From Hofstenia miamia (taxonomy: Eukaryota; Xenacoelomorpha; Acoela): 64,000 nt of DNA. Under the pieces are notes generated by a model. That model saw only the letters and a program-made list of their open reading frames with translations, searched no databases and was not told the origin of the DNA. A program made the position numbers and the translations under genes. The first letter of the stretch is position 1; every line of letters begins with the position of its first letter. Shown here piece by piece: positions 1 to 11,229 of this stretch. The stretch covers positions 1,010,606 to 1,074,605 of the forward strand of contig SCFE01000047.1 of assembly GCA_004352715.1 (NCBI GenBank), given 5' to 3'.

Positions 1-341
1 GTAGAAATGAAAATTAAATAAACTCCGAAGAATTTATTGTTCATCAAAATTATGGTTGAATCAAAGCTATTTATAAAATTTCTACAAAAAGTTCCTGCCA
101 ATTTTAAAATTCAAATGATTCGTCTGCCAATATGGCTGTTCATACATAAGCATTAGTTTGCTCAATTTAATTTGTCAATTATTTCTTGATCGGCTAACAA
201 GTTTCTTATTTTGGCCAATATTAAATCTTAGTTGCATTTTACAAAAATAACTAAAGTTCATTAACTAAATTTTTACAATTAATTTCAATTAATAATCATT
301 CGACGTTATTCAGCTTTATGTCCTTTTTGGATGATGCTACA
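1..341 (-). mobile_element. LTR1 family LTR, 5' part, antisense, cut by window start
   Basis: Read on the minus strand, this starts TGTAGCATCATCC at 341 and follows the first third of the complete LTRs at 16765-17926 and 9103-10264, including the AATAAATTCTTCGGAGTTTA block. The window edge removes the rest. It abuts gag-coding sequence directly at 342, with no purine tract between, so this is not an ordinary internal-to-3'-LTR junction. Confidence 0.85.
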
Positions 342-1154
342 CTATCTGTGTTTTGTAGTTATTTCTCCATTTGGTTGGCTTTTCCTTATTCCATATTGCC
401 TTTTCATAGATGCAAGAATTATTCTCTATTGTTGCCTGTATGTCTATGGCTTTCCTGATCATCTTCTCCAACTTGTCATCTATGTCACACTTGATTTTGA
501 ATTGCATACAAATATTCTCTGGCATGCCCTTACAAATGTGAGAAAAAAGATTGTACTTTGAATATGTATTTCCCCTTGAGCTAATGTCAATAATCATTCT
601 ATCTGTTGGATATCATTCATCTTTCACATCTTTGTTGAATTTAATATGATTTGGTATTGATTTTTGAAATTTTTGTTTTCATAGTAAGTTACAAAATCTC
701 TGATTAGCAATTTATAGTCACATTTTGTATCTGCATCCAGAAGCAACTAATGTTGGGACGTCACCCCTGTTTGCTATAGTGGGAACCTTGTTGCTGCTGC
801 CCTTTAGTACACTTTCCTCTCTGCCATCATAATCTCGAACATTTGCAGCCATTCCAGAAATGTCGGGTGATAGCTGTCCACCTTTCCATTGAACTTTGGC
901 AGAGTTGCCTTACAAGGTATTGTGTTGTTGTGGCTATTTTCTGGCAATATTGAATTTTTGTAGACTGGTTTCCTTTGTCTATTCATTTGTTCACTAGTTG
1001 TGAGTTGATTTTTCACCACTCTTGTTATCTCATTGATGATCTTTCTTTTCTCTTCTTCCCTTTCTTCCTCCATTTCTCTGAAGTGTTTTTTAAAGTTTGT
1101 GGGTGACACTTGTGAGCACCTTTCTTCCCTCTGTTTGATTATCATTTTGTGCAT
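342..1154 (-). pseudogene. gag: Ty3/gypsy-like Gag core, degraded
   Basis: The minus-strand reading is similar to the Gag of the fuller copy at 18148-19905. An acidic, lysine-rich stretch is followed by the block IPCKATLPKFNGKVDS and EWLQMFE (1154-804). A decayed middle part (about 800-600) comes next, then the block HICKGMP and DDKLEKMIRKAIDIQAT (597-342). Gag proteins of this type package the retroelement RNA in a cytoplasmic particle. The frame is broken between 800 and 600, and the sequence stops before the zinc knuckle where an LTR takes over at 341. It is clearly a fragment and cannot be functional. Confidence 0.85.
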
Positions 1155-1159
1155 TGCTG

Positions 1160-1665
1160 TTACCTAACTCCTAACCGTATCATAAGTGTGCTTTTGTGAC
1201 TGGCACAAGGACCCTCCGAATCAATCCCGTGATGGAATCCAGCCACTACTTGACACAACTTGCTTAGCTGAACATTTTATTAAATATCAAACCAGATAAA
1301 TGAAGAATGAAAAATAAAATAAACTCTGAAGAATTTATTGTCCATCAAATTTCTAGTTAAATTCAAAGCTATTTATTTAAAATTTCTAAAGTACCTACTG
1401 ATTTTGAATTTCAAATAATTCTTCTGCCAATATGGCTGTTCATATGTAAGCGTAATTTCACTCATTGCAATTTGTCAAATGTTACTTGATCGGCTAACAA
1501 GTTTCTCTTAATTTGCACAATATTGTAGCTTAGTTGCATCTTACAAAAATGAATAGAATCATTAACTAAATTTTACAATCATATTTTTGATTATATTTAA
1601 TCACTAAAATCGTTTGACGTTAATCCTTCATTTGTTGCAGCTATTATTTTTGGGATGATGCTACA
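1160..1665 (-). mobile_element. LTR1 partial LTR lying inside gag
   Basis: The minus strand reads TGTAGCATCATCC at 1665 and runs through the LTR regulatory part (AATAAACTCTGAAGAATTTATTG and the GTAGTGGCTGGATTCCATCACGGGAT block). It stops abruptly around 1160, after the segment equivalent to ATGTTACGGATAGGAG in the full LTR. About 650 bp of the LTR 3' part is missing. Gag N-terminal coding lies on one side and Gag core coding on the other. Confidence 0.85.
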
Positions 1666-2165
1666 ATCCAAGCAGTTATCCATTTCAATTTTCAGTTTGC
1701 TTAGTGCATTCTTGTTTTCATGTTCCAATGTCAACATTCTTTCCATTAATTGTTGTATCTCTGATCTCAATATTGTCTCCATTTCATTTGTTTGTGGAAG
1801 GATTATTAGAATTTCATTGGATCCCATTTCTGGGGACATGTGTAGGGTTTCCAATTCTATGGGGATACATCTGTCTCTGAGTGTACTCTCCTTGGGGTGG
1901 GGGTTGTTCTATTTGTGCCTATCTTGGCACTACCTTTTTTTCATCTATTTGTCATCTTTAAGTACAAATAGTAGTGGCTAGTAGATCAGTGTGACTCTTT
2001 GTCTTACACCTGCTATACATTAGGTATAGTTGTAGTTGTTGTCTTGTAGCTGGCTGTATGCTATATCTGCTTCCCTGGATGTTTTCTGTTATTTTTGTTG
2101 CTCTAGTTATTCATTGATTTTAAGTTCTGAGTTTGGATGTTGGACTGATTCTTCTTCTTCTTTTG
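1666..2165 (-). pseudogene. gag: Gag N-terminal coiled-coil segment, degraded
   Basis: Downstream of the PBS at 2174-2188 in minus-strand orientation, this segment encodes a leucine/glutamate-rich heptad-like stretch (1854-1666, ILRSEIQQLMERMLTLEHE). It lines up with residues encoded at about 18340-18470 in the main Gag (EEIGLLTKRIEDIEQ). The more upstream part (2165-1855) is rich in E, Q and K codons but has stops. It joins the LTR piece at 1665 within the coiled coil, so about 100 codons of Gag are missing relative to the main copy. Confidence 0.7.
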
Positions 2166-2173
2166 TTCTTTAA

Positions 2174-2188
2174 CTGTCATGGTCGCCA
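2174..2188 (-). promoter_or_regulatory. Primer-binding site of the minus-strand LTR1 element
   Basis: On the minus strand, TGGCGACCATGACAG follows immediately after the LTR end at 2189. The main plus-strand copy has TGGCGACTGTGACAA in the same place (17927). The leading TGG fits pairing with the CCA end of a tRNA primer. I have not identified the tRNA. Confidence 0.7.
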
Positions 2189-3289
2189 TGTAGCATCTGC
2201 TACCAAGTGTTAATGTAGATTAAATTATTCTTTTAAATTATTCTTCTTTGTTCTAAGTGGGTAGGGATGTATGCATGTTAGCTATTTACTCCATATTGTA
2301 TATGTTTTTGTTAATCTTTACTTAACTAAATACCTGGATACTGTTTGGGTACTCCACCATCATAGCTCTGCTCCGTGATTTGGGTATGGCCTCTGGCTGA
2401 CTCTGATCTCTGAATCACCTCACTTGTGTTTCCATTGCTGATTAAGTGGTTCCAAGAATCAGCTAAACACTATTCTTATGTGTTCCCTATTCTAACTCAC
2501 TGTAGTTGTCAATACTAGTTGTAACTGACTTAAACTCAATTTGTAATGTGTATTTATGTCATTTCACAACCTTGCACTGTCACTAGCTGCTTAATAATTA
2601 TTACTTTAGCAATTACCAAAAACTATTGGCTTTAGATAAGTTAATTAAAATAAGTTACATAATAACTTGCAGCTTCCTACCTTACATTTAAATAACAATA
2701 CATGCTCAGTCTATTTATCAGTCTATTATAAGTCACCTAAGTCTATAAGATAAAATATGTATAACCTACAGTAGGCTATTCAGCCCTTTTTCCAATATTA
2801 ATTATTAGATGGATGTAAATTAAAGAATCAGTAGCCAGCTAAATGGAGAAAAACTCCTATTTGTATACCTAGCATAAATGCAGGTTCATGGTTTGGATCA
2901 AAGACCCTCAAGTCGCTCCTGATATGTGCCCAAACCACTACTACTGGATTTACTGTTTAGCTTGACATTCTGTATAAATAAGCAAACCAATATAAAATCT
3001 AAAGAAAAGATTTTTGAAGACTTTACTTAAACAATTTCCAAAATGATCTCTCACATATTTATAGTTAACTTCCAAAAAGTACCTGCCATTAGAAATTCAA
3101 ATTTATATCATCTGACAAAAATGGCTAAAAATAATGGAAGTGAATTCGCCCCCTTCATTTGGTCAAATTCAATGACAAGTACTAATTTGCTATGTTAATA
3201 CTTGGTTGCATTTACAAACATAATTAAACTTAAATTGTTTTTAATTAATAATCATAATTTGATCTTAGATTTTACATTAAGTTTCTTAG
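2189..3289 (-). mobile_element. LTR1 family 5' LTR, diverged, antisense
   Basis: This is a diverged full-length-like LTR on the minus strand. Recognisable blocks are the CAATTACCAAAAACTATTGGC segment (2609-2630), the CAGCTTCCTACCTTACATTTAA segment and the AAAGTACCTGCC segment. Its 3' end borders the PBS. Its extreme 5' end is cut at TTAG (3286-3289), where the LTR2 composite element begins. Confidence 0.75.
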
Positions 3290-4663
3290 TGTGACATAAT
3301 CTATCAAACTATCATGATTGGTCAAGATGAGAGAAAAGGATGAAGGAAACAAAGACTAAAATTATTAATATTGATTATAATGATTAAAATGTAAATCATG
3401 ATAGGATTGATTATTTTCACTTTGTAAATGTTTTGTGCAATTATCCTTAAAATTATACTCGACAGTATTTTGACAAAACAAAAGATGGTCAAACAGCATA
3501 GTCAAATTAACGCTGACGTTGCGTAATCTTAGCAGAAATATTAAAGCGAGGGAAAAACTGTAAACAAGAAAGATTAACAGGTACTAGTCGAGTATTTAGT
3601 TGTTTATTACCAAGTGCTATAAATATACTGAACATGATGTAATTAATGATGAGCAAATCTACTTTGGATTTATTTTCTCTTGTCAGGTTATTTTATATAT
3701 TCTGATGGAAAGCTAAACGTCTACGAGCTAGGGTAATTGTATGGTGGTTCCCACATCCGGTTAAAGGTATGCTGGAGCAGCCTCCTAATAGCTATTCCAC
3801 AGCGGGGAGGGCGACAGCTGTAGTTACCTGGTGTGCTCTTAGGTTACGGTTAGGTATAGGAGTTTTTTACCGTTATAGCTTTCCTAATTGTCATTGCTTG
3901 TCTGATATTGTTATTGCAGCCTGTAGGTTTTACATGTTAATTATATTATTGATGAACTCAAGTTATTTATTACATTCATTATGCTACATGACGATTTATG
4001 ATTTAACAGTGTTTATACTTAGATGGTTATTACAATTGTATTTCTATATTTTATTACACATAGTTTATTTAATAGTCATTACATGTTGCTCATTGTTTTG
4101 TATGGTAGACCTCTGGCCGACTTCTAGTCATAACTTTCTGCAGACAGCATTGATTGTTTACATGTATCAAGGGCTATTATATATTTCTATATATGTAGGG
4201 TTATTACATGTAAGGCCTCATAATAAGCTATTCCAGCAGCAAGGTTGCATTACTTTGTTTATTGCATCAATTCATAATAACAAAAACAATCAATGCACTA
4301 AATTCTTAAGTAGTTGCAAATCCCATCACACTGAGTTCGCTATTCACATAACCATTCCTTTGTTGTTCTCTATCTCACAGCGGCGGTTCCATTGGTAAGA
4401 TGCAGCTGGCGGATGTGTTCCTGGATATGCATGTCTACCTTTCGAGTGTGGATCCTGTCTTCCATTATCTCTGCTTTATCTAAATAAGTGGAGTGAATTA
4501 AGTAGCTAAAAGGGCTCTTGTATATTAAATTAGTTTAATAAACCACACACTTATTGTAAAGGAGAGAAATCGGAAAAGTGTCAACTCTGCTTAATGTTTA
4601 ATCTAAGAAAAGTAATAGTTTTCTCTAAGTAACACACTCACAGTGGATTGACATGATTCTACC
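3290..4663 (+). mobile_element. LTR2 long direct repeat, upstream copy
   Basis: This 1374-bp repeat starts TGTGACATAATC and ends GATTCTACC, and is repeated in direct orientation at 6539-7909 with scattered substitutions and few indels. Its first bases resemble the LTR1 start (TGTAGCATAATCCATCAAA against TGTGACATAATCCATCAAA in the other copy). It also has an ACAGGTACT block followed by TATAAATA and a GGATTTATTTT block in LTR1-like order, so I read it as the LTR of a related retroelement. A 209-codon open frame (3769-4398) lies inside it. Confidence 0.75.
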
Positions 4664-6538
4664 AAAGCATTTGAAAATTTCATTCAAGTATTTGTTAACT
4701 TATAATCTTCTAGTAAAATGAATTTAACCAGCTTTCCTCAAGACTTTCCTTCTGGGTGGAATACTCAATTTGAACAAATCATCCAAGAGAATATGTACAA
4801 GGATCCCCTTGACATTCCCTTCAATCCTGAATTGTAAGTATTTGTTTCTTACATAATTAATTTGCAATTTTTTTCAATGTGTTGAGGCATGTGTTTAGAT
4901 TTAACATTTTGTCTGAAGATGACAACACTTTCATGCCTTCTTCTTCCATAGAGTTTGAGCCTTGGTCCCAGGATTTTGAGAATCAAATCAACTAGCTAGC
5001 TATGAGCCTGGAACAAGTCTTCAGCTGGGGTCTGGTCAACATACAAATCCCACCAATACCACATGGGTATATTTTGTTTTTAATTATTATTTACTCTAGC
5101 TTAAATTTATTTTTTAAGTGTATTTAAGATGGAAAAAAAATTGTGTATATACTAATATATGTTTTATTTTTGAAAATTTTTAATCATTGTTAATTTGAAA
5201 TCATGCTTCAGTAACTTATTTAGATATTTAAATCAATAATATTTCATCCTGGTTCTTACAATGCAAATTGTTTTTATTTTTGAAATATTTGTACATATCT
5301 TTTCTCATTTGAATAATGCCTATTATTGCTTATGTTAAACAATTGTATTTTAAAAAAATTGCATGATTGAGATATGTAATTGCCCTCCTCCCCAAATTCA
5401 TTATGTTTAGTAATGCAACTCCTGATCCATTTAAATGTGCACACTGCAAATATACCAACCCCAAACTCATAGCACTCCAAAAGCACATATGTAATAGACA
5501 TAAAAAGCACAGGTGCATCTATGCTATGCTTGTAAACTTATCTTTGGCTGTGATAATTTATATAATGAGCACATGTCAACTTTTCATGAAGTACCATTGC
5601 CACCATCATCTGTTAATCCTATTGAAATGTTCAAGACAAATGTTGCTTGTAAATATAGTTTTGCAGGTTTTTAAAGTCAGCCTTTAACAGCCATTTTCTT
5701 TGGCATACCCATCAATTACAAAAATTATTAAAAATGATGTTTCCAAGCATTTCTCTGCTAAGGTTTATTTGATGGCCAAAGTTGAATTTGTATCCAACCA
5801 GCAAAACATATTTTGTGTTCCATACAGGTCAATGTGAGACAAAATTTTCTTGTATGGTAAATGAGCTTGCAAACTATATTGTCATGTATGCACACAATGG
5901 CTCAGGGTGGGTTGTTAAAAATATTAATATTGTAGGGTTGTGAATTCCAAAATATCATCCAACCTGTGCTGGCACATTTATCCTGCTACCAGATTATCTC
6001 AAAAGAAACAATTTTCTAGTAAATCCTAAGACTGGACAATGGAATAATTGTTTTTCATACACAGTTTTGGCTTCACTACATCCTGAAATTAAAGAAAGAA
6101 GACATCCATATCATATGAAAATTTTTTGAATGCACGGAATTATAATGGTCTGACATTCCCACTGTGTGTAAATGATGTCTGTTTGTTTGAGGATCTCAAT
6201 GAAGTCAATGCGAATGTTTATGCATTAAATGATGATCAAACCCTTGTACCAGCTTACATTTCAGAAAAGCACTATGAAAAAACTGTAAATTTGATAATTG
6301 AAAAAGTTGGAAATAGTCACTATGTAGCCATAACAAATTTGAATGAGTGCCTAAAATATTTTAAAAATAGAATGCAATTCCCTAAATGTTTGTCTGGCTT
6401 CTGTTGGAAGGAAAATTTTAAGAAACACCAGAAAAAATGCAATGGATCTCCAGAACCAGAAACTACATTTCCTGGTCAATCAGAGAAAATTAAATTTAAA
6501 AATTGCAGAACAAAGAATTATCTACCAATAATGATTAC
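4664..6538 (+). pseudogene. Polinton/Maverick-type protein-primed DNA polymerase B, N-terminal fragment
   Basis: Pieces in several frames follow the N-terminal, pre-exonuclease part of Polinton/Maverick pPolB in the right order. They are a start-like segment at 4718, a C2H2-like FKCAHCKYTNPK...H...H segment (5430-5515), the GSGWVVKNINIVG block (5899-5937), a block with an LLPDYL motif and a conserved NP..G.WN.CF (about 5955-6060), then a clean frame 6126-6545. That last frame has the SHYVAITNL motif and a Cys/His finger ending in KKHQKKC, then the KIKFKN segment that precedes the 3'-5' exonuclease in this family. The exonuclease, palm and fingers domains are absent, because the direct repeat starts at 6539. 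No gag, RT, PBS or purine tract is seen between the repeats. Polymerases of this family copy the genomes of Polintons and related virus-like elements; this copy is broken. Confidence 0.85.
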
Positions 6539-7909
6539 TGTGACATAATCCATCAAACTATCATGTGTGGTCAAGATGAGAGGAAAGGATGAAGGAAACA
6601 AAGACTAAAATTATTGATATTGATATAATGATTAAAATGTAAACACATGATGGGATTGATTATTTCCTTTTGTAAAACATTTTGTGCAATTAGATTTAAA
6701 TTATGCTTGACAGTATTTGACAAAACGATAGATGGTCAAACAGCGTAGTCAAATTAATGCTGACGTTGCGTAATCATAGCAGAAATATTAAACGAGGGAA
6801 AAACTGTAAACAAGAACAATTAACAGGTACTAGTCAAGTATTTAGTTGTTTATTACCAAGTGCTATAAATATACTGAACATGATGTAATTAATGATGAGC
6901 AAATCTACTTTGGATTTATTTTCTCTTGTCAGGTTATTTTATATATTCTGATGGAAAGCTAAACGTTTACGAGCTAGGGTAATTGTATGGTGGTTCCCAC
7001 ATCCGGTTAAAGGTATGCTGGAGCAGCCTCCTAATAGCTATTCCACAGCGGGGAGGGCGACAGCTGTAGTTACCTTGTGTGCTCTTAGGTTACGGATAGG
7101 TATAGGAGTTTTTTACCGTTATAGCTTTCCTAATTGTCATTGCTTGTCTGATATTGTTATTGCAGCCTGTAGGCTTTACATGTCAACTCTCTTATCGATG
7201 AACTTAAGTTATTTATTACATTCATTATGCTACATGACGATTGATGATTTAATAGTGTTTACATTTAGACGGTTATTTAGATTGTATCTTTATATTCTAT
7301 TACATATAGTTTATTTAATAGTCACAACATGTTGCTCATTGTTTTGTACGGTAGACCTCTGGCCGACTTCTAGTTATAAGTTTCTGCAGGCGGCATTGAT
7401 TGTTTACATGTATCAAGGGCTATTATTTATTTCTATATATGTAGGGTTATTACATGTAAGGCCTCATAATAAGCTATTTCAGCAGCAAGGTTGCATCACT
7501 TCGTTTATTGCATCAATTCATAATAACAAAAACAATCAATGCACTAAATTCTTAAGTAGTTGCAAATCCCATCACACTGAGTTCGCTATTCACATAACCA
7601 TTCCTTTGTTGGTCTCTATCTCACAGCGGCGGTTCCATTGGTAAGATGCAGCTGGCGGATGTGTTCCTGGATATGCATGTCTACTTTCGAGTGTTGATCC
7701 TGTCTTCCATTATCTCTGCTTTATCTAAATAAGTTGGAGTGAATTAAGTAGCTAAAAGGGCTCTTGTATATTAAATTAGTTTAATAAACCGCACACTTAT
7801 TGTAAAGGAGAGAAATTGGAAAAGTGTCAACTCCGCTTAACATTTAATCTAAGAAAAGTAATAGTTTTCTCTAAGTAACACACTCACAGTGGATTGACAT
7901 GATTCTACA
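6539..7909 (+). mobile_element. LTR2 long direct repeat, downstream copy
   Basis: This 1371-bp repeat starts TGTGACATAATCC and ends GATTCTACA. The next four bases, TTAG (7910-7913), match the four bases before the upstream copy (3286-3289). That is the signature of one insertion of the whole 3290-7909 unit with a 4-bp target duplication. The long frame 7015-7644 corresponds codon for codon to 3769-4398. TG...CA ends fit an LTR. Confidence 0.8.
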
Positions 7910-7913
7910 TTAG

Positions 7914-9087
7914 CATTGGTGACAAATTCAAGGAATTTTTCTTCTCCTATGAACAAAATCTAACAGTTCAAAATTTCAAACAAGAACATGCACTTGCCCA
8001 GTTTCCAAGCTTTTTAACCAGGAAAGTCTACAATTACTATTTAACATTAGACATGTCTATTAAGTCAAATTATGAATTGGTGATACAAAATTTCAATGAA
8101 AATTTCTATGACAGAATATAATGTAGTCAACACATAATTTTACTCAACAACACAGTCTACCAGAAAAATGAAGATATCAAGGATTTGTACACATAATGAA
8201 TACTCATTACATGATTTACAGACACACATAAGTTATGGCATGTCACTGCCAATCCATCTCTAATTTAAGCAAAAATGCAGTCCAGAAGATAAACTCTCAA
8301 TGTTTATTAAGAAAGCAATTGAGGCAAAACTTCAAACTGATAACTACACTAAAATTGATAATCAAATAAAATTAAAAAATAACACTAAAATGCTTATTCT
8401 TAAAAGTATAAACCAACAACAAAAAATTCATTACTACCTTTTCACACCAGTGCCAAGTCTGAATATCCATTCATTGTTAAAACTGCAAAATTCATCAACC
8501 TAAATAGGGTCTATTGTAAAAAAGACAAAGAGTTATAATTGTAATGATACTATTCACCTGATTGCTGACAAAGTTTCCTACTACATAGATGATAGCAACA
8601 TATATGAATCCAACTTAGATTTTGAGAAGGATTTAAGCTACTAAGTGCACAAATACACAGCTATGCAGGAATGGTCCTTGTGACAACAAATTTGAACAAG
8701 AATACAATACTAATAACAATAAATTGGATCTTCATCTAAGCAACAGTAGAAACTGATGCCTTGGTATCAATCATTGCAGACAAATGTACAATTCAAATCA
8801 TCATTACTATAAATCACATCAAACCACACAATCATTGCTTAATTAATGCATCAGGGAATTACCTTGACACCAAAGGAGTCATTAACAATTTAGAATTCAC
8901 TATTGCAAATTATAAATTTAGTTATAATACATTAATTGTTGACAACACTAACTATGCTGTACCACATGAGTTAATATTCAACAAAGATTTCCTAGAAAAA
9001 TGCCCCTGTATTATTAAATTCCTAAATAAAATATTAACTATTAATCCTATAAAATATAGATATTACAACCCATTTACAAACAATTGA
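7914..9087 (+). pseudogene. gag-pro: Ty3/gypsy-like gag-protease fragment, degraded
   Basis: Translated pieces match the main copy in order. The Gag core equivalent of the PLYLTGAAAQHYLLLDPETK region is at 7990-8110 (FPSFLTRKVYNYYLTLDMSI). Basic Gag sequence is at 8300-8500. The aspartic-protease domain (8755-9087) has AYV-like VSIIADKCTI in place of the DTGAATSIITDYC region and HELIFNKDFLEKC matching YEIILGDDFLIKNKC. Frames are broken and the catalytic DTG is not intact. The same element continues as RT after the solo LTR at 9103-10264. Confidence 0.75.
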
Positions 9088-9102
9088 GAATTCAACAATT
9101 AT

Positions 9103-10264
9103 TGTAGCATAATCCAAAACTTACTAAGCTGCTAAAGAAAGAATAGTCAGTCAAAGAAGAATTAAGATCAAATTGAAACTTGATTAGAAATAAATTTTAA
9201 ATTAATTATTATCTTAATCACTTTTGTATAATGCAACTAAGAATTTAGTAGTGAAAAAATTAACAATTAGTATTTGTCAATTCTACTAATTTAGCAAAAT
9301 GAAGGAGGCAAACTTGCTTCCATTATTTTTAGCCATATTGGCAGATGCCCAATTTGAAATTCAAATCAGCAGGTACTTTTTGAATTTGAATATAAATAGA
9401 GCAGAACTATTGTGAAATTTGTTGAAGTAAATTCTTCAGAATTCTTATTTTTAGTTTATTATGGTTTGATTAATAATTTCAATGTTCAGCTAAATGGTTA
9501 GTGTTCAGTAGTGTCAAGGATGCCACAATAGGAACAATTCTTGGTTCCTTTCTCCAAACCACAAACCCACACTTAGGTTAGGTATATGATTAGTTTTTCT
9601 TCACATTTAGCTAACTATTGATTATTTCTTACATGTATAAAAAATAACAAACTCATTATAAAGCTGTAAGCCAAATATAGGGTTATATATTTATATTTAA
9701 ACTAAGTCTAAGTTTGTGAAAATAATGCAACCAATAATATGACCTTATATGTATCATTTATTACATGTAGGTTAGGAAGCTGCCATTTATCTATCTTATT
9801 TAAATAAAGCCAGTATATTTCAGTAATGGCTAATCATGTATTTATTTAAACAACCAGGTAGTAAAAATCAAGGTTGCAAGTGCATAGTACACTTTATAAA
9901 ACAAGACTAAGTTGAATTGTGTTGAGCCTTGAGTAAGCACCAAGCTAGGATAGAGCACACATAAGTTGCTTCCCTGAGCTGAGAGGTGGAACCCATTCAA
10001 TACAATGGAAAGAAGTAGTTGTTACTTGATTTGGAGACTAGCTTCAGGCAGATGCCCAACCATTGAACAGCTGTCAAATTCACTGCGAGGCTTTTTCCCC
10101 TAAATAGTGTTGTGTTACATCATCTATTAATTATAGTTACTGGATTTTAGTAATAAAAAGTCTAGGCAGTTTGAGAATCATACATCTCTACCAACTAGTT
10201 TACCATAAAATCATATTGCAATAATTGAGGGAATGGATATCAAAGCCTGATAGAAGATGTTACA
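9103..10264 (+). mobile_element. LTR1 solo LTR, full length, with 4-bp target duplication
   Basis: It starts TGTAGCATAATCC and ends GAAGATGTTACA, 1162 bp, exactly the length of the LTR at 16765-17926. TTAT occurs immediately before (9099-9102) and after (10265-10268). It splits an older related element between protease and RT. This is what recombination between the two LTRs of an inserted copy leaves behind. Confidence 0.9.
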
Positions 10265-11205
10265 TTATGCTACATTCTGTTGATATGATTAAAATTGAGC
10301 CATTCAGCTGGCACTTTGTCACCTTACAATCACATCAACCACTCAACTCCAAAATAGTCATTAATAACCAGAAAGGGCTAAACTAAAAAAGGTGGTTATA
10401 TTAGCCTCAATACTTAAATGTCAAATAACAGGGTGACAACAGCAATTCTAAATAAGAGAATAATTTTAATAACAGTTACACCAGCAAATATTAAAATATT
10501 TCCCTCACCTATCATTACTGTTGTTAACACAAAACCTGTATATCATTGGAAGTGGCAGATCTCAACAATGAGACTAACACTCTTCAAGCAATTAAAAATG
10601 AGACTCATTCACATCTATCTTCAGATGAAATTTAACAATTAAATTCCATCTTAACTAAACATGCATCAGTATGTATGGGAAATTCAGTTGTTGAAGAACA
10701 CACAATTGATACCACTCATAGCAAACCAATATGTCAACCAGTACATCCTTTGCCCAAACATCTCAAACATGAATATGCTAAAATTATTACAGATTTACTT
10801 AACAATGATATTATCCAAACATATAAGTGTCCCTATGCCCCACTAACTGTTTTCATCAAACAAAACAATAAATTTCATCTTTGCATTGACCTTATGAAAC
10901 TGAGCAATATCACTAAAATGATGCCTATCCATTGCCTCATATTGATGAAGTATTATACACTGGATGCCAGATTTCTTACTTTACCACATTAGATCATTGT
11001 AAAGCATACTAGCAGGTACCCATGCACAAATCTGACTTTGAAAAAACAATGTTAATAACTTCTTACAAATTACTTGAGTAGCTTTATATGGAATACAGGC
11101 TATTGTAGAATCTGTACAATGACACCATCTGATTATGCCACACTATGTAATGCTCCTCCAACAATTGGACATCTGATTGATGCTGTTCTCCTGAACCAGC
11201 AACAA
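10265..11205 (+). pseudogene. pol: Ty3/gypsy-like reverse transcriptase fragment, degraded
   Basis: This continues the element interrupted by the solo LTR. A linker region resembles main-copy sequence at 20400-20520. The RT N-terminal part is then clear at 10675-10990, with KCPYAPLTVFIKQNNKFHLC followed by the IDL motif, equivalent to SPYAAPTVFVKQGEKYWLC-IDF in the main copy. Near 11130-11190 the peptide YATLCNAPPTIGHLIDAVL matches the FGLCNAP block of RT palm. The YxDD box and all later domains are missing where the antisense LTR begins. Confidence 0.8.
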
Positions 11206-11229
11206 CTCCAGCAATCTGTTTCCATTGAA

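Noticed and set aside
3290-7909. LTR2 repeats as Polinton terminal repeats
   Set aside because: They are direct, 1.37 kb, with a 4-bp duplication. Polinton ends are inverted, and a third LTR2 copy lies next to LTR1 without polymerase.
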